Below are positions 10,558-22,359 of a stretch of DNA of 64,000 bases, piece after piece; the stretch's first letter is position 1, and each line of letters begins with the position of its first letter. Source of the DNA: Tupaia tana. Taxonomy: Eukaryota; Chordata; Mammalia; Scandentia; Tupaiidae. The notes beneath the pieces were generated by a model that saw only the letters and a list, made by a program, of their open reading frames with translations, ran no database searches and was not told where the DNA came from. Made by a program: the position numbers and the translations under genes. The stretch is from positions 85,856,886 through 85,920,885 of the forward strand of contig JAKSZU010000005.1 of NCBI GenBank assembly GCA_026018925.1. The letters run 5' to 3'.

Positions 10558-11657
10558 TCAAAAATATTTTTTAATAAGACTTTTCATATTATATATTTAT
10601 AAAATTATAGTTCAGAGTATATTTTTTTCATTGAGGTAAAGGGGTGTCTAAGACCATTTTAAACATATAAGAGCTAAATAGATAAGTATGTGCTATACAG
10701 AACAGCCTATGTTCTTAGATTTATAATGTAAATTTACTTAGTAAATTATTATGTATTTTATAGTAATAATATTAAACAAAAAAATAAAACTAAGTTTTTG
10801 TTTTTAATCCAACCAATGTACTATCAATCTGTTATTAATAATAACAGCTGTTTTTGCTCTGAATATGAGAGACCTCTTTAATATACAATTAAATCAATTT
10901 TTCAAATTTGTATACTACATTTCTCTATTAGTCCTAGCAGTTACATTTTCTAAAGATATTATTTCTATGTGTGTTCATTGACATGTAAAGTTTTTAATGA
11001 ATATATTTCCAATTTCAATACAATTATACTTTCAACTTCTTTAAAAAATATGCCTATCATGTAAATTTATTTTTAACACATGAGGGAGCACAGATCAGAT
11101 ATACTGCATGTAAAGAATGCTTTTCTGTATGAATATATATATGAAGATTTAATGATAAAATTTTTCTTTCAAATTATTGCTGGAAACTAGCAGACTGTAT
11201 GAGAATTAAGAAATAAATGCATTTGTTTTATTCATTTCTACATAACCTATTTTCTAATGGTCTTTTCTTGAATGCGCTCAGTCCCTACTTTATCTTTTAC
11301 TGTTATCTCCATCTACATTTTTCCATAGCGACTTTTTTCCTCCTTAATGCAAGCAACAAAATCATATAGGTAATAATGAGAAATTATATAGCAGTTATAG
11401 AAAAATATGATTAGAAATAGTCACCTTTTTTACATTATGGAAGCTTCACTGACATTGTACTGAGAATGAATATTAGTTGAGAGGATTTATTTTCATATTA
11501 TTAAGTTTCATATTTTAAAACTATTTGGAGATGAAATATAATTATTCTCTGTGTATTGGCTTTCTAAAACTTTATTAGTAAACACAGAGATTATGTCAGC
11601 ATTTTCTAAATTATTCATTATGGGATACTAGCTTTCTTGTGGAAAAATACATACACT
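10558..11657. other. Unassigned AT-rich DNA
   Basis: Over 1 kb with no repeat I can name, no long ORF and no RNA gene. Confidence 0.35.
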
Positions 11658-11918
11658 AGGGACCAGAAGTTAGCATAATGGCTATGTCTCTGGACTCCCA
11701 TGTAGTCAACCATGGTTGGAGCCCCAGACCCGGTGGCTTAAAACTCACGCCAGGTGCATGTGAGTGCATGCCCAGATCCCAAGAGGAGATGGAGGAAAAG
11801 GGATTGCGGCATTGCCAGACCCCCTGGGGGGTGATTTCTAGCTTTCTGTCTCTCTGCTGTCTTTCTGGCGAGTGCATGTACCCTATAGCAAAAACCTCTC
11901 CAAAGGAAAATAAAAAGC
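11658..11918 (+). mobile_element. SINE-A, full length
   Basis: Head GGGACCAGAAGTTAGCATAA, hairpin CCCCCTGGGGGG and terminal CCTATAGCAAAAACCTCTCC are clear. Box B has changed to GGTTGGAGCCC. No convincing TSD is seen. Confidence 0.92.
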
Positions 11919-12623
11919 GTACATTACATATTTAGAATTCTTGCCTGTAGTTATTACTTGTAGTTTAAAATTCATTTGATACATGGTTTATAGTCACCTA
12001 GACAGCCTTATTATGTCCCTCAGATTGAATGTTAGTTAGACAGATTTCTTTCTGATTCTAAGTCACTGACCTCCCTTTTTTTGAACATGTATTTTAGAAA
12101 AGTTGAATTTTAAAATTTATCTTGGTCTGAATCCTACCCTTCCCCCTCCCCCACTGATTTCACAAGCAAGAAAAGTCTTTGGGAATCATCTCATTGCAAT
12201 GTAATCATTATAAAGATAGCAATTTTATTTCCTGGTCTCTGTGAGACAGTGGATGCTTAAGTTGACATGCCAATTATCAAAACAGAAAGGACCAAATGAC
12301 ATCTTCCTGTACTTTTTTAACCAGTTATTCTAGTGCTCATAAACACCTCTTTTTGTTTCAGCTGAGTTCATTGTGATCTTTTCCCCTTATTATAACAGCC
12401 CAGTGCAGTTTTTCTTTGACAATAATAAAATGTTTAGAAAGAACTACAATGAATACATTTGTTTACTATCATAGTTCTCAAAGCATTAATACACTGATGG
12501 ATCCAGACCTCATGGAGCATACTTTATAAAACACAGATCAAGGTAAGTACAAATTATATATAATATGTAACTACATCAGTAGATATGAATAGTCTTCATG
12601 AGTAAAACCAAATTTTTAGTATT
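11919..12623. other. Unassigned AT-rich DNA
   Basis: A C-rich stretch at 12135-12165 is the only notable feature. Confidence 0.35.
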
Positions 12624-12640
12624 AGAAAGATACAAAAATA

Positions 12641-12900
12641 GGGACCAGCAGTTAGTGTAATGGCTGTCGCTGGACTCCCACGTAGTCGACCGTGGTTCAC
12701 GTCCCGGACCCGGTGGCTTAAACTCACGCCGGGCGCGTGTGCGTGCGTGCCCAAGATCCCGAGGGGAGAATGGAGGAGAAGGGATTCTGCTGTGGCCATC
12801 CCCCTTGGGGGTAATTTCTCGCTTTCTATCTCTCTGTCTCTCTCTCTCTCTGTCAGGCAAGTGCACGCACCCTATAGCAAAAACCTCTGAAAAAAAAAGA
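12641..12900 (+). mobile_element. SINE-A, young
   Basis: A perfect 17-bp TSD AGAAAGATACAAAAATA lies at 12624-12640 and 12901-12917. The linker is CpG-rich (ACGCCGGGCGCGTGTGCGTG), a sign of recent insertion. Confidence 0.96.
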
Positions 12901-13164
12901 AGAAAGATACAAAAATACATCTGATATTATGTTACCATAACTTATTGCAATTATATTGCAATTAAAATATAATTAAATATCTACACTCTAAATTAGTAAA
13001 AATGCACCATGTTAAAGTTGTGAAAAATGATGAAACACGTTTCAGATAGAATCTTCTAACAATGATCCAGGAAAAAATAGTGATGCTTTTACTGATTCTT
13101 TAAATCTATCTTTCAAGATCCTTCCAAAGGTCCAACGTTTCAGTTCCAGGTCCTTTGCTACCTC

Positions 13165-13690
13165 TAACTGTTTTCTATTTGCAGCTATAATAAACAATCA
13201 CAAACTTAACAACTTAAAAGAACACATATTTACTGTCTTACAAATTTTTTTAAGGTTTTTGCTACAGGGCATACGCACTCAGGAGAGAGACAGAGAGCAA
13301 GAAGAAAAGTGATAAATCACCCCCATTGGGGGAATGACCACACTGTAATCCCTTCTCCTCCATGCTCCTCCTGGGATTTTTAGGTCAGAAATTAAACACA
13401 GATCTTACTTGATTAAACCCAAGATACTATCAGGTCTCTACTCCTGGAGTCTGTAGGGCAGAATCCATTATTTTAATCATTTCTAGCTTCTAGAATCTGC
13501 CAATCTTAATTGGCTTATGGTCTCTTTCTTCCTTCTTCAAAATCAGAAACATCGAATCTTTTTTATTTTCTTCTGTAATAACATCTCCCACAGGCTTTAA
13601 ATCTCTGACTTCCCGTCCCACTTGAATGATCACCGTGCTTAGATTATCAGCCCTATCCAGGTTATACAGAATCATCCCCTAATAGAACGG
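13165..13690 (+). mobile_element. Old mammalian interspersed repeat, probably LTR class
   Basis: The opening CAGCTATAATAAACAATCAC and CTTAACAACTTAAAAGAACA matches the element at 54.7-55.2 kb (there CAGCTATCATATAAATTACC). It resembles a common ancient repeat with a CTGCTATAACAAATTACCAC-like start. A SINE-A fragment splits it at 13248-13395. The family name is left open. Confidence 0.6.
13248..13395 (-). mobile_element. SINE-A, 5'-truncated
   Basis: Only the 3' part is present: the terminal-motif complement (GGTTTTTGCTACAGGGCATA), the hairpin region (CACCCCCATTGGGGGAATG) and the GA-rich body. The tRNA head is absent. Confidence 0.85.
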
Positions 13691-14415
13691 TCTTTGACCT
13701 TAACCATGTTTGCAAATTTTCTGTTATATAAACTAATTTATTTACAGCTTCTCCATATTAGAATGTGAACAGTTTTGGTGTTATTTTACCTTGATGACTA
13801 CTGAGTAAAATATAATTATAAATCTAATATAAAAAACAAAACTGTAAGTAGCTACTAGTTGACATTTAAAATGATGCATATTTTACATTTCTTGAAAGTT
13901 TTATCATTTATTTCTTCTGTGAGAGATAGACTAATAGAAAAATCTGTATTATTTTATAGATTTCAATTCTCATTAATAATAATGTCATCACATAGGAAGC
14001 TCCCCACATTAACAATATCATTTCCTATAGTTTTTCGAGAGGATTATACATTTTTAAAAAATAACTACTTAAATTTTGTTTTGTAGTATATGAGTGCAAA
14101 CAAGTGCATGATTTTGGTAGAAAGGAGGATATCTTTCTAAAACACATTATTTAACTCAAACTAGAGTCTGACTAATCCTCTTTGTTATAAAGCGCTTATT
14201 TATATTTTCTTGTTTCTAAATAAATAGCCCTTTACACTTCTGAATTTAGTTTCTGTTGTTTAATTAAACACTTTGTTTTTTTCTTGTGAAAAATAAGTTG
14301 ACAAATCGTGTCCAAAAATGCAGATGAAAAGTAAGGCTAGAACTAAACCTTAAGTTTTATTACTGTTTAGAATAAAACAGAAAATTTTAGTTCACTTCTA
14401 CAAGCTGTTACCACC
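13691..14415. other. Unassigned AT-rich DNA
   Basis: No element recognised. A 75-codon open frame at 13859-14086 shows no protein signature. Confidence 0.35.
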
Positions 14416-14439
14416 AAAAAAAAAAAAAAAAAAAAAAAA
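14416..14439 (+). repeat. Poly-A run
   Basis: Twenty-four A residues in a row with no recognisable retroposon body in front of them; possibly the tail of a worn insertion. Confidence 0.6.
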
Positions 14440-14472
14440 TGCCTTTATTCTTTCTATTTAAAATTCTCAGAG

Positions 14473-14577
14473 GAACCGACAGATAGCATAGTGATTAATC
14501 ACATCACTGGACTATCTACATGGCCAACCACAGTTCAAGTCCTGGACCAAGTCGCTTCCAAATCATGCCAGGATTAA
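14473..14577 (+). mobile_element. SINE-A head fragment
   Basis: Only the tRNA-derived part survives: GAACCGACAGATAGCATAGT with box B AGTTCAAGTCC, ending soon after the ATCATGCC linker. 3'-truncated. Confidence 0.7.
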
Positions 14578-14599
14578 AGTTGATATAATTAGCATATTA

Positions 14600-14960
14600 T
14601 GGAAGAAATAAATGATTGTCTAACAATATAGAAAAAGTATGTTGAAGAATATTAACTCTAGTTCATAAAAATCTCAGCAACATAGCAATAGAGAGGGATC
14701 ATACAATACATTAAAATATAATTATTGGGACCTATTATAGATAAACAGAGTAACTAGAGTAGACATGTGTATGAAGACTTCAATATATTTAGAAGCAAAA
14801 TAAATTATTTCTTTAAACAAATGTTAAGTGATTTAAAAATCAACTGAAATAAGGAAATTAAATATATGGATATGAAAATAAGAATATAAAATAGTATCTC
14901 TACAGAAATACATCCATAATGATGTAATATAAGTAAGTTTATGCAAAACTAAATTATCAT
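14600..14960 (+). mobile_element. Possible degraded L1 ORF2 fragment
   Basis: The phrase TCATAAAAATCTCAGCAACA followed by a GGAATAGAAGGGA-like string (here GCAATAGAGAGGGA) resembles L1 reverse-transcriptase coding DNA, and A-rich + strand sequence follows. Divergence is high. Confidence 0.4.
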
Positions 14961-15358
14961 GAGCCTTTTTATTTTGCAAAGTGTTAAAAAATAACCAGCC
15001 TCAGCTCACAAACACTCTTAGAGTTTATGATAGTTTATAGTTTATTATTTTCTTCTGGAAAAAGAAGTAATAGCAGATGAACTCTTGAAGGAGATTTGAT
15101 CTGATATAGAAAGCAATTCAGTCACTTCACTGATAAGGAAGAAACCATAGCAATTATATTGATATGTACAGATTTGTACACATAAATATAAACCAGTATT
15201 TTTTACCTGTTTTAAAATTTCTGCATTTTCTGACTACCATATGCTTTATTATTGGTACTTGAAGACATGTTCACATTTTAAAAACATATTATTTTTACTG
15301 ATTTTTTTTTCCTATTCAAATAATCATGAACTTTTTCCTCTACTAAAATAAAAGAAAA
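14961..15358. other. Unassigned AT-rich DNA
   Basis: Nothing recognised. Confidence 0.35.
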
Positions 15359-15590
15359 TGGGACCAGCAGCAGTGGCACAGAGGTACCACAGTACTCTGA
15401 TGCTGGGCTCATAGGTGAGTGTCCCAGAGTCACATCCAGAGGTCTCCTTGCTTGAGCTGACCACACACATGTATGTCCATGATCTGTGGTGGCTGAGTCT
15501 GTGGGTGGACCCGTATGAAGACCCATTGGGGGTGACTATCTCACTATCTTCTCTATTTCTTTCATCAAACAAATAAATGAAAAATAAGCA
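15359..15590 (+). mobile_element. SINE-C, tRNA-like SINE of another family
   Basis: It opens GGGACCAGCAGCAGTGGCAC with a box A-like AGTGGCACAGAGG. The rest differs from SINE-A: a CCCAGAGTCACATCC box B-like site, a unique middle, then CCATTGGGGGTGACTATCTC and a TCTATTTC pyrimidine tract before an AAATAAATGAAAAATAA tail. Confidence 0.6.
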
Positions 15591-15600
15591 TTAAAAAAAA

Positions 15601-16092
15601 TGAAGAAACTACATTTTCCAATAATGTTAAACTACAAAGGCAATCAGATAAAACAAACAACATAAATCAGTACATTAGAGAACTGGTTATATACTTTTCT
15701 TTGTTAAATATGTGACTCCAGGGATCTAGACATCACCATTATTTGTCATCTGGAGTTGTCATGAGTTAGCCAACCAAAAATTCCCAGTGTTAATTTTACA
15801 AGTCTCAGTAGTTTGGGAAGTCTTGTCTTGTCATGTTTTTTCATGCTTTGAACATTTATCACAGAATACAATTATAATTGTTTATGCACTCAGGCAAAAT
15901 AGAACCTTCAGAGAAATATAAGAGTTATGACCTGTATAATTAAATAAAGGATGATGTTCTGAATAAAAAGACCTAAGAATGTGACATGTCCCAAGCCCAC
16001 AGAATATTCTTTAACAAATAAGCAAAACCAACCATGGCCTATATTTTCAACAATCTCTACCCTGAAAGAACATCAAGATTAAGAATGCATCA
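15601..16092. other. Unassigned AT-rich DNA
   Basis: No recognised element. Confidence 0.35.
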
Positions 16093-16265
16093 GGATCTAG
16101 CTTAGTGGTACCATGTTCAAGAAGATACTGCGGCTAGGCAGGCTAGGACACATGGGAGACCTTGGCACGCTAGCAAGTACTTACCAGTACTCATGCTTAT
16201 GGTCTTAGCTATTTTGATGGCTGAGGCAGAAGAACTGTGAAACAGGAGACACTATCTCTAAAAAT
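16093..16265 (+). mobile_element. SINE-B, tRNA/7SL composite, diverged
   Basis: A tRNA box A-like TAGCTTAGTGGTACC is followed by an Alu/B1-type 7SL segment: TACTCATGCTTATGGTCTTA then GATGGCTGAGGCAGAAGAAC and a CACTATCTCTAAAAATAA end. It shares this order with the better-kept copy at 58.7 kb. Confidence 0.65.
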
Positions 16266-16408
16266 AAGTTATATTAAATTAATAAAAAATAAAATGAGTA
16301 CAGCTAAATTAAGATATATTTCATATTATAACAGAAATCATGTTAATACATAAAATATTAGTTCAGGTAAAATGTATAATAGTTTTGAAACACCATTTTT
16401 TAACTTTT

Positions 16409-16664
16409 TTTTTTGAGAAGTTTTTTGCTATAGGGCACATACTCTTGCCAGAAAGACAGAGAGAGACAGAGAGACAGAAAGCGAGAAATCATTCCCCAGA
16501 GGGGTGGCCATGTTGCAATCCCTTCTCCTCCTTTCTCCTCTCGGGATCTTGGGCATGCACGCATACACGCCTGGTGTGAATTGAAGCCACCGGGTCCAGG
16601 ATTCAAACCGCCATCGACTACATGGAAGTCCAACGACATAGCCATTACGCTAACTGCTGGTCCC
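16409..16664 (-). mobile_element. SINE-A
   Basis: TSD CATTTTTAACTTTTT, with one extra T on the left (about 16394-16408, and 16665-16679). It has inserted into the tail of the L1 3' end that follows. Box B complement is GGATTCAAACC. Confidence 0.92.
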
Positions 16665-16679
16665 CATTTTTAACTTTTT

Positions 16680-16835
16680 AATATATACATTTTATTTTGT
16701 TTTGTTTCTTTTATACGTTCAATCATATACATCACTTAGCTTGTAAAGTGAATGTTCCAACATGAATACAATTCTCACCAGTCCAGTTGAGAATACCATA
16801 CACGTTTATCATCAACAGATACTAAACCATTTAAA
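16680..16835 (-). mobile_element. L1 3' UTR fragment
   Basis: Shares CATGAATACA and ATCATCAACAGATA with the L1 3' UTR at 7.06-7.13 kb in the same orientation, so both come from the same lineage of L1. Confidence 0.55.
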
Positions 16836-17460
16836 GTGAGATTTTTAAAATGTTTTTACTAGACTTTGGAAGGTGTTATTGACACATATTCATATCATTT
16901 ACATAGACATGAAAAAATAAAGAAAAATGTTTTGAAAAACATCTTCCTATGCCCTTCTGTTTCTCATTCTCCCTCTTCAGTTTGATAATTTTAGCAAGAT
17001 GCTTAGCTGAGATTGAGATTTTTATATTTCTTAAAACTGTTGCATTTGTTTACTGGGAAAATCTGATAAGCAGATGGGAAGGGATAGTAGATTATAAAAG
17101 TATGATCAAGCCAACAGGAATGATTAACAAATATCAGACAAGAATTTTCCAAGAAGGAGGAAGTAGGAAGAAAGAGTTGAAAAAGATAGAGAACATGAGC
17201 CAGAAGCATGGCAGAACTCCCCATCTGGTGTACTATTATTCGTTTTTCACGTCCCTAATAACTGAAGTGAATTTTTAGTCTAACATGAATAGCTGGCGTA
17301 TATCGATGCGCACTTGTGTATGATTCTGTGGGTATGTATGCATGACACTTTTTATGTTTTGAATATTTACTAATTAAATAAAGCCATCTAAATATGTTTC
17401 CTCATTAGAAAACTTTAACTACAAATTCGTTGTTGTTTGTTTTGTTTTGTTTTGTTTTAA
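16836..17460. other. Unassigned DNA with a 109-codon open frame
   Basis: The + strand frame 16949-17278 is open for 109 codons but low in complexity and unlike any protein family I know; probably chance. A TTTTG microsatellite lies at about 17435-17460. Confidence 0.35.
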
Positions 17461-17467
17461 ACTATAA

Positions 17468-17742
17468 GGCAAGCCAGCCAGTGGCATGTTGATTATGACA
17501 GCTAGATCCCACACAGCCAACTGTGTGAACTGAATCATGGACCAAATGGCTTGAAAAACATCCTGGGTGGTGCTTGGGCATGGGTGCTCAAAATCCTGAG
17601 AGGAGAATCCAGGAGAAGGGATTGTAGCATGGTCGAATCCCACCACCACCACCACCTACAACAACAAAGGATGCTAAATTGCTTCTCCCTTCCTTTTCTC
17701 TCTTCGGCAAACCCACACACCTTATAACAACAACAAAAAACA
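17468..17742 (+). mobile_element. SINE-A, old
   Basis: Flanked by AAACTATA on both sides. The head GCCAGCCAGTGGCATGTTGA is diverged, and a CCACCACCACCACC expansion sits where the C6 half of the hairpin was. The tail is (CAA)n. Confidence 0.8.
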
Positions 17743-17889
17743 AAAACTATAGGACCATTCGTATTCCCTATGTCTCACTGGGAAAACTTGAGTAGCTTGC
17801 ATTCTTCAAGAAATTTATGCATTTTACCCAAATTGCTGAATGTATTGGTAGAAGCTTATTTATATTGAACTTAGTAACTTTTTTTTGAA

Positions 17890-18310
17890 TTCTGGTAAGA
17901 AAAAATATAATATGACATGTACACTTTCAGCAAATTAAGTGTGCACTATTTTCAACTCTAAACACAACATTATAAAAGAGACATGTAGATTTTTTTTATC
18001 TTGCTAGACTCAAATTTTATATTTATTGACTAGGGGCTTCTCATTTCCTCTTCTCGCCAGTCCTTTTCTGAACATTTCTGCTTCTTTGCTATTTTAAATA
18101 ATGCTGCATTGGACATGAGAGAATAAATATCTCTTGAGCTCCTAATTTCAATTATTTTTAATAAATCCCTCAAAGTAAAATGATAAGGTAATATGATGGT
18201 TCAATTTTTTTTTAAAGTTTTGAGGAACTGCCATGCTATTTTCCAGAATGGATGTGCCAAGGAGTATCTTCTGAAAATCTCTACAGGACTTTTTCTGTGT
18301 AACGCTCCAG
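17890..18310 (-). mobile_element. L1 ORF2 end and 3' UTR
   Basis: The + strand shows the antisense L1 landmarks AATAATGCTGCATTGGACAT, ATATGATGGTTCAAT and TTTGAGGAACTGCCATGCTA in the expected order. 3' UTR-like sequence runs from 17890 to 18050. Highly mutated. Confidence 0.75.
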
Positions 18311-18633
18311 CCTCTGATTTTTTTCCTCCTATAAACTCGAGCCCTCGTTGCCACCCCAAACCTCTAATTCTGTCCCTGCAAGTCTTTGTGCTCTACCCTA
18401 TTTCTTCCTCTCTGTTCTGAACTCTGTATACTCCCTCGGCAGAGAATTTGGTGAATAATAAGACACACCTTCTCTATTTCCCTATTTTTCAGAAATTACT
18501 TTCCTGTGCTGGCTTTTACACAATGTCTGAAAACTACTGTTTCATATAAATGCACATATACATATAGCTCTTACGTTGAACTGCATCTGCTCTATTCAGG
18601 TTCTACTCCAAGCAGGCTCTTGTCAATGTACAA
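18311..18633. other. Unassigned C/T-rich DNA
   Basis: Pyrimidine-rich on the + strand around 18320-18420; may continue the L1 but I cannot align it. Confidence 0.35.
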
Positions 18634-18896
18634 ATTTTTTTTTTAAAGGTTTGTTTGTCATAGGGTGTATGCTTTGGCCAGAGAGAGACAGAAAGACATA
18701 CAGAGAGGGAAAGTGAGAAATCACTAATGGGGGATGGCCACGCCACAGTCCCTTCTCCTCCATTTTTATCTCAGAATTTTGGGTAAGCACACACACATGC
18801 TCAGCATGGTTTTCAGGCCACCAGGTCCAGGACTCAAACTCACAGATTTGGCCATATAGGATCCAGCACCTCAACAAACATGACAACTGCTAGCCC
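18634..18896 (-). mobile_element. SINE-A, older copy
   Basis: The order is complete from poly-T to a head complement ending AACTGCTAGCCC. The hairpin is reduced to AATGGGGGATGG, and a 9-bp flanking repeat TTGTCAATG/TTGCCCAATG is imperfect. Confidence 0.85.
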
Positions 18897-18899
18897 TTG

Positions 18900-20121
18900 C
18901 CCAATGATCTTAATTTAATACTTAATGATGATTATAATAAAGTGCAGGGCTTGAGAGAAAGCTCTTGGAGAAAGACTTGAGTTTGAAAACTTAGTATTGT
19001 TATCTATATTCCTTCAAAGGTTAGCTAGACATATCAGTTGTGAATCATCTACCTGAGGTGATGTCACCAAAGTATATGTTTTAATGCAAGTATTTAGGAG
19101 GAAAGTATACAATAAAGACAATAAGCAGTCTTAGGACATAACCTTGACAAAATATAACAATTTACAAAACAAGTGAAGATGTAGTACTTACAAAAGAAAA
19201 AAAAAAGAGTTTTTTGTATTGTGTAACATAAAAAAACTCGCTTCTAAAATTGCTTACTATGCCTTTGTTAATTTAAATTCTATGTGATATGTATACAGAA
19301 TAAAAATTAACAATAAAAGAAGACTAGCTATTGAAGTATAAATCATTATTTTTAAGGCATTACTTAATACATTCTTTAAAAGTAAAAACAAATGAGAGAT
19401 ATACAAAATTTGAGAGATAAAGAAAATTACTCTTTTAAAATTTTTTTAAATTTTTTATTTTTTTAGAAAATTACTCTTTTATACCTTCTTATAAATTATA
19501 AGGCACCTGATATGGTTAGGCATCAACCTCAGTGCATTTCCCACTACTATATTTTCCTACATTTTTAAAATCTATGTGTCTTATTTTGTCCCTCATTTGA
19601 TTAAGCAGGTTAGTGGCCAGAAGTCAGAAATAAAGACACTTCATAATCTGATCACGGGCTTCCTGCGCTTCCTATAATACTATTGCCATACCATGTAGAA
19701 GACATTTGATTTCGGGAAATGAAATGATTCGTTTTTCACTATGATCAAATCTATATATTATATAACACAGAAAGGTTTTATTGAGATAAGGTTTCATCAT
19801 ATTTTATATTTATAATGATAAACTTGAAATACTAAAATTTAGAAAAAAAATCCTAGCATGTCAGACGTATTCACAAAGTCTGGATTTATGATCCTGGAGT
19901 ATTAGCACATTTGATCTATAACTCCAGAATGAATCTAGAAATAGTAAGATATTTCTTTCTCCCAACATAGACCACCACAGTGCTATAAAATTGTTATATC
20001 ACTCAGTTGTACCAAGAAAATAGAAATTCAGCCTGAATGGATGAATGACATCCTAAAGAATGCTTCCCAGAGAATATATTAGAGCCTTATATGTTCAACA
20101 AGGCTAAGAAAATTATATACC
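18900..20121. other. Unassigned AT-rich DNA
   Basis: No named repeat apart from the small T-rich insert at 19438-19464. Confidence 0.35.
19421..19481. repeat. 17-bp direct repeat flanking a 27-bp A/T insert
   Basis: AGAAAATTACTCTTTTA occurs perfectly at 19421-19437 and 19465-19481. Between them is only an A3T7A3T6AT-type stretch. It looks like a target-site duplication around an extremely truncated retroposon, little more than a minus-strand tail. Confidence 0.65.
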
Positions 20122-20149
20122 AACACACACACACACACACACACACACA
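20122..20149. repeat. (CA)n microsatellite
   Basis: Fourteen pure CA units. Confidence 0.95.
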
Positions 20150-20287
20150 GCCATATAATATTAACTATAACCATAGCCATTTACACATTGATATCAAAAT
20201 CTTCATGCCTTATATGGACATGATAAAACTTGCATTTATTCCTTTATTTGGTGCATCTTTCCAATTAAGCATGCCACTGGACCATAT

Positions 20288-20550
20288 GTTTTTTTTTTTG
20301 GAGAGGTTTTTTGCTATAGGGCGCGTGCGCTCGCCAGACAGAGAGAGAGTCATAGAAACAGAAAGCGAGAAATCACCCCCTAAGGGGTATGGTCATGCCG
20401 CAATCCCTTCTCCTCTATTCTCCCCTCAGGATCTTGGGCATGCACGCACACGCACCCGGCATGAGTTTTAAGCCACCGGGTCCGGGACGCAAACCGCGGT
20501 CAACTACGTGGGAGTCCAGTGACATAGCCGTTACGCTAACTGCTGGTTCC
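20288..20550 (-). mobile_element. SINE-A, young
   Basis: ACCATAT flanks both ends (20281-20287, 20551-20557). CpG content is high (GGCGCGTGCGCTCGCC) and box B complement is GGACGCAAACC. Confidence 0.94.
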
Positions 20551-20554
20551 ACCA

Positions 20555-21077
20555 TATTTTTCTTGAGAACCTAAAGATATTTTTCTTTAAGTAGAGATAA
20601 GCAAGAGGAAATAAAATGTATTTAAGAAATGTGCTTTGAAACAAATAAATGTATCAAGATAAACTCCAAAGGAAAATATTGAAAGCTGAATTGTCATACC
20701 CATAAAATTTCTGAAGAAATTATACCAAAAAATCATGATTAGGAACTTAAATTTAAATTCTTAATGTTGTACGCAGAGGCTAGGGTCAAGATCTGCTCGT
20801 GGGCATTCACTCACCCAGATTCAGCAGCTTTCATGCTGCTCACCTGAGAGATTTCCAAGTTCCTATAGATGAATAGCACCCACTTAAATAAAGGATGCCA
20901 TCGCTCTTACACTTTAGTTAAGTGAATATTATTGGTTATTAAAGTTATTCTAAAGCTAAGGAACAGTTATGAAGAATTAAATATTAGAGAGAAGATATAG
21001 ACTTGGACAGAAAAAAAGAAGAACTTCATTAAGGCAGACACATTGATAGAAAGGTTTTAGAATTGAGCCACCATAAG
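20555..21077. other. Unassigned AT-rich DNA
   Basis: A mixed-composition patch at 20775-20870 is not recognised. Confidence 0.35.
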
Positions 21078-21344
21078 TTTTTTTTTTTTTTTTTTTTTTG
21101 AGAGGTTTTTCTCTATAGGGCGCGTGCGCTCGCCAGACAGACAGAGACAGAGATACAGAAAGTGAGAAATCATCCCCCGGGGGGATGGCCACGCTGCAAT
21201 CCCTTCTCCTCCATTCTCCTCTCGGGATCTTGGGCACACATGCACATGTGCCCAGTGAGTTTTAAGCCACTGGGTCCGGGACTCGAACCGTGGTCCACTA
21301 CGTGGGAGTCCAGCGACATAGCCATTACGCTAACTGCTGGTCCC
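21078..21344 (-). mobile_element. SINE-A, young
   Basis: A 21-base poly-T tail, GGGCGCGTGCGCTCGCCAGA, box B complement GGACTCGAACC and a head ending GCTGGTCCC. It is inserted next to an L1 3' end. No clean TSD. Confidence 0.94.
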
Positions 21345-21440
21345 GAGTATGGTAATATTCTTGATTTGATTCTCACACACTGCATGCATGCTTTGAAAAA
21401 CTGTATTGTGTGCCATAAAAATATATAATTAACTATAGAT
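21345..21440 (+). mobile_element. L1 3' end
   Basis: TTTGATTCTCACACACTGCA then CTTTGAAAAACTGTATTGTG matches the L1 3' UTR end pattern of a bidirectional-TGATC block, CACATTGTATACATG and a CCATAAA motif. A paralogous piece lies at 21.6 kb. Confidence 0.6.
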
Positions 21441-21505
21441 AGTATATTATAAAATAAAATAAAGATTCAAATAGTATAGAACTGGACACATTCTATAAGT
21501 CCTTG

Positions 21506-21575
21506 TCAATACAGTAGAGAGAATAAATATATTTTATCAATCAATACAGTAGAGAGAATAAATGTATTTTATCAA
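21506..21575. repeat. 35-bp tandem duplication
   Basis: The unit starting TCAATACAGTAGAGAGAATA is present twice, at 21506-21540 and 21541-21575, with one difference (AAATATATT against AAATGTATT). Confidence 0.9.
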
Positions 21576-21599
21576 ATGTGCACAACATAATGTAACATT

Positions 21600-21757
21600 C
21601 AATGTTTAGGGAGATAAATCTGTGTATATCCTTAATTTGATTATTACACAGTGTATGCATACTTTGAAAACCATACTATACTCCACAAAAATTAAGTATA
21701 TGTAAACTAGAATTCACAATAAAAATATTTAAATAATATAATAAAATAACAATGATC
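21600..21757 (+). mobile_element. L1 3' end, second copy
   Basis: Repeats the motif order of 21345-21440 (TTTGATTATTACACAGTGTA, CATACTTTGAAAACCATACT) and then an A-rich tail. The two may be one element duplicated or two related insertions. Confidence 0.55.
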
Positions 21758-21758
21758 T

Positions 21759-21915
21759 GGGGGCCAGCTGGTGGTGTGGTGATTAGGGTGTTGTACTCCC
21801 ACATGACCAAATTCAGTTCGAGTCCTGGACATGGTGGTTTGCTCTCTCACTTTCTCTCTCTTCTTCTCTTGTCAAATTAAAATAATAATAATAATAACAA
21901 ATAAAAATAATTAAA
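21759..21915 (+). mobile_element. SINE-A short form with AAT tail
   Basis: Head GGGGGCCAGCTGGTGGTGTG, box B AGTTCGAGTCC (nearly perfect) and an (ATA)n tail. Confidence 0.87.
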
Positions 21916-22359
21916 AGGTAAATAAATGATTTCAAAAGAACAAAATGTATATTTTAACTATGAAGAAAATATTGCATATGTTAATATATTAATATACTCA
22001 CCATTTGACTGATTACAAATAAAAATAAATAAGCTAACTTTTATTATTAGTAAATCGGCCCTCATTGTTGTAACAGAATATGTATTCCTAGCTAACAGAT
22101 AACAGTTTAGCCTTTTTTCTTCAATGATTTCAAACTTTCTAGGGGAGGGAACCATCTGTTTTTCTTTGAACTTTGTATCTTAACATTTCTGTGATGTCTT
22201 TAGAACCTCAAGCATCTCATTATCATACTAATTTAATTATAAAATAGCATTATACTTATTTAGGAATGCTTACATCAATATGTAAAAAATAAAAGCATTA
22301 AGTGACAAATTTGTGCATTTTCAAAAGAATGGAGAAAATGTCACTATAATTATTTAAAT
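21916..22359. other. Unassigned AT-rich DNA
   Basis: Nothing recognised. Confidence 0.35.

Noticed and set aside
16949-17278. A 109-codon open frame
   Set aside because: Low-complexity composition, no family resemblance, and a 73-codon frame is also open on the opposite strand, as expected by chance.
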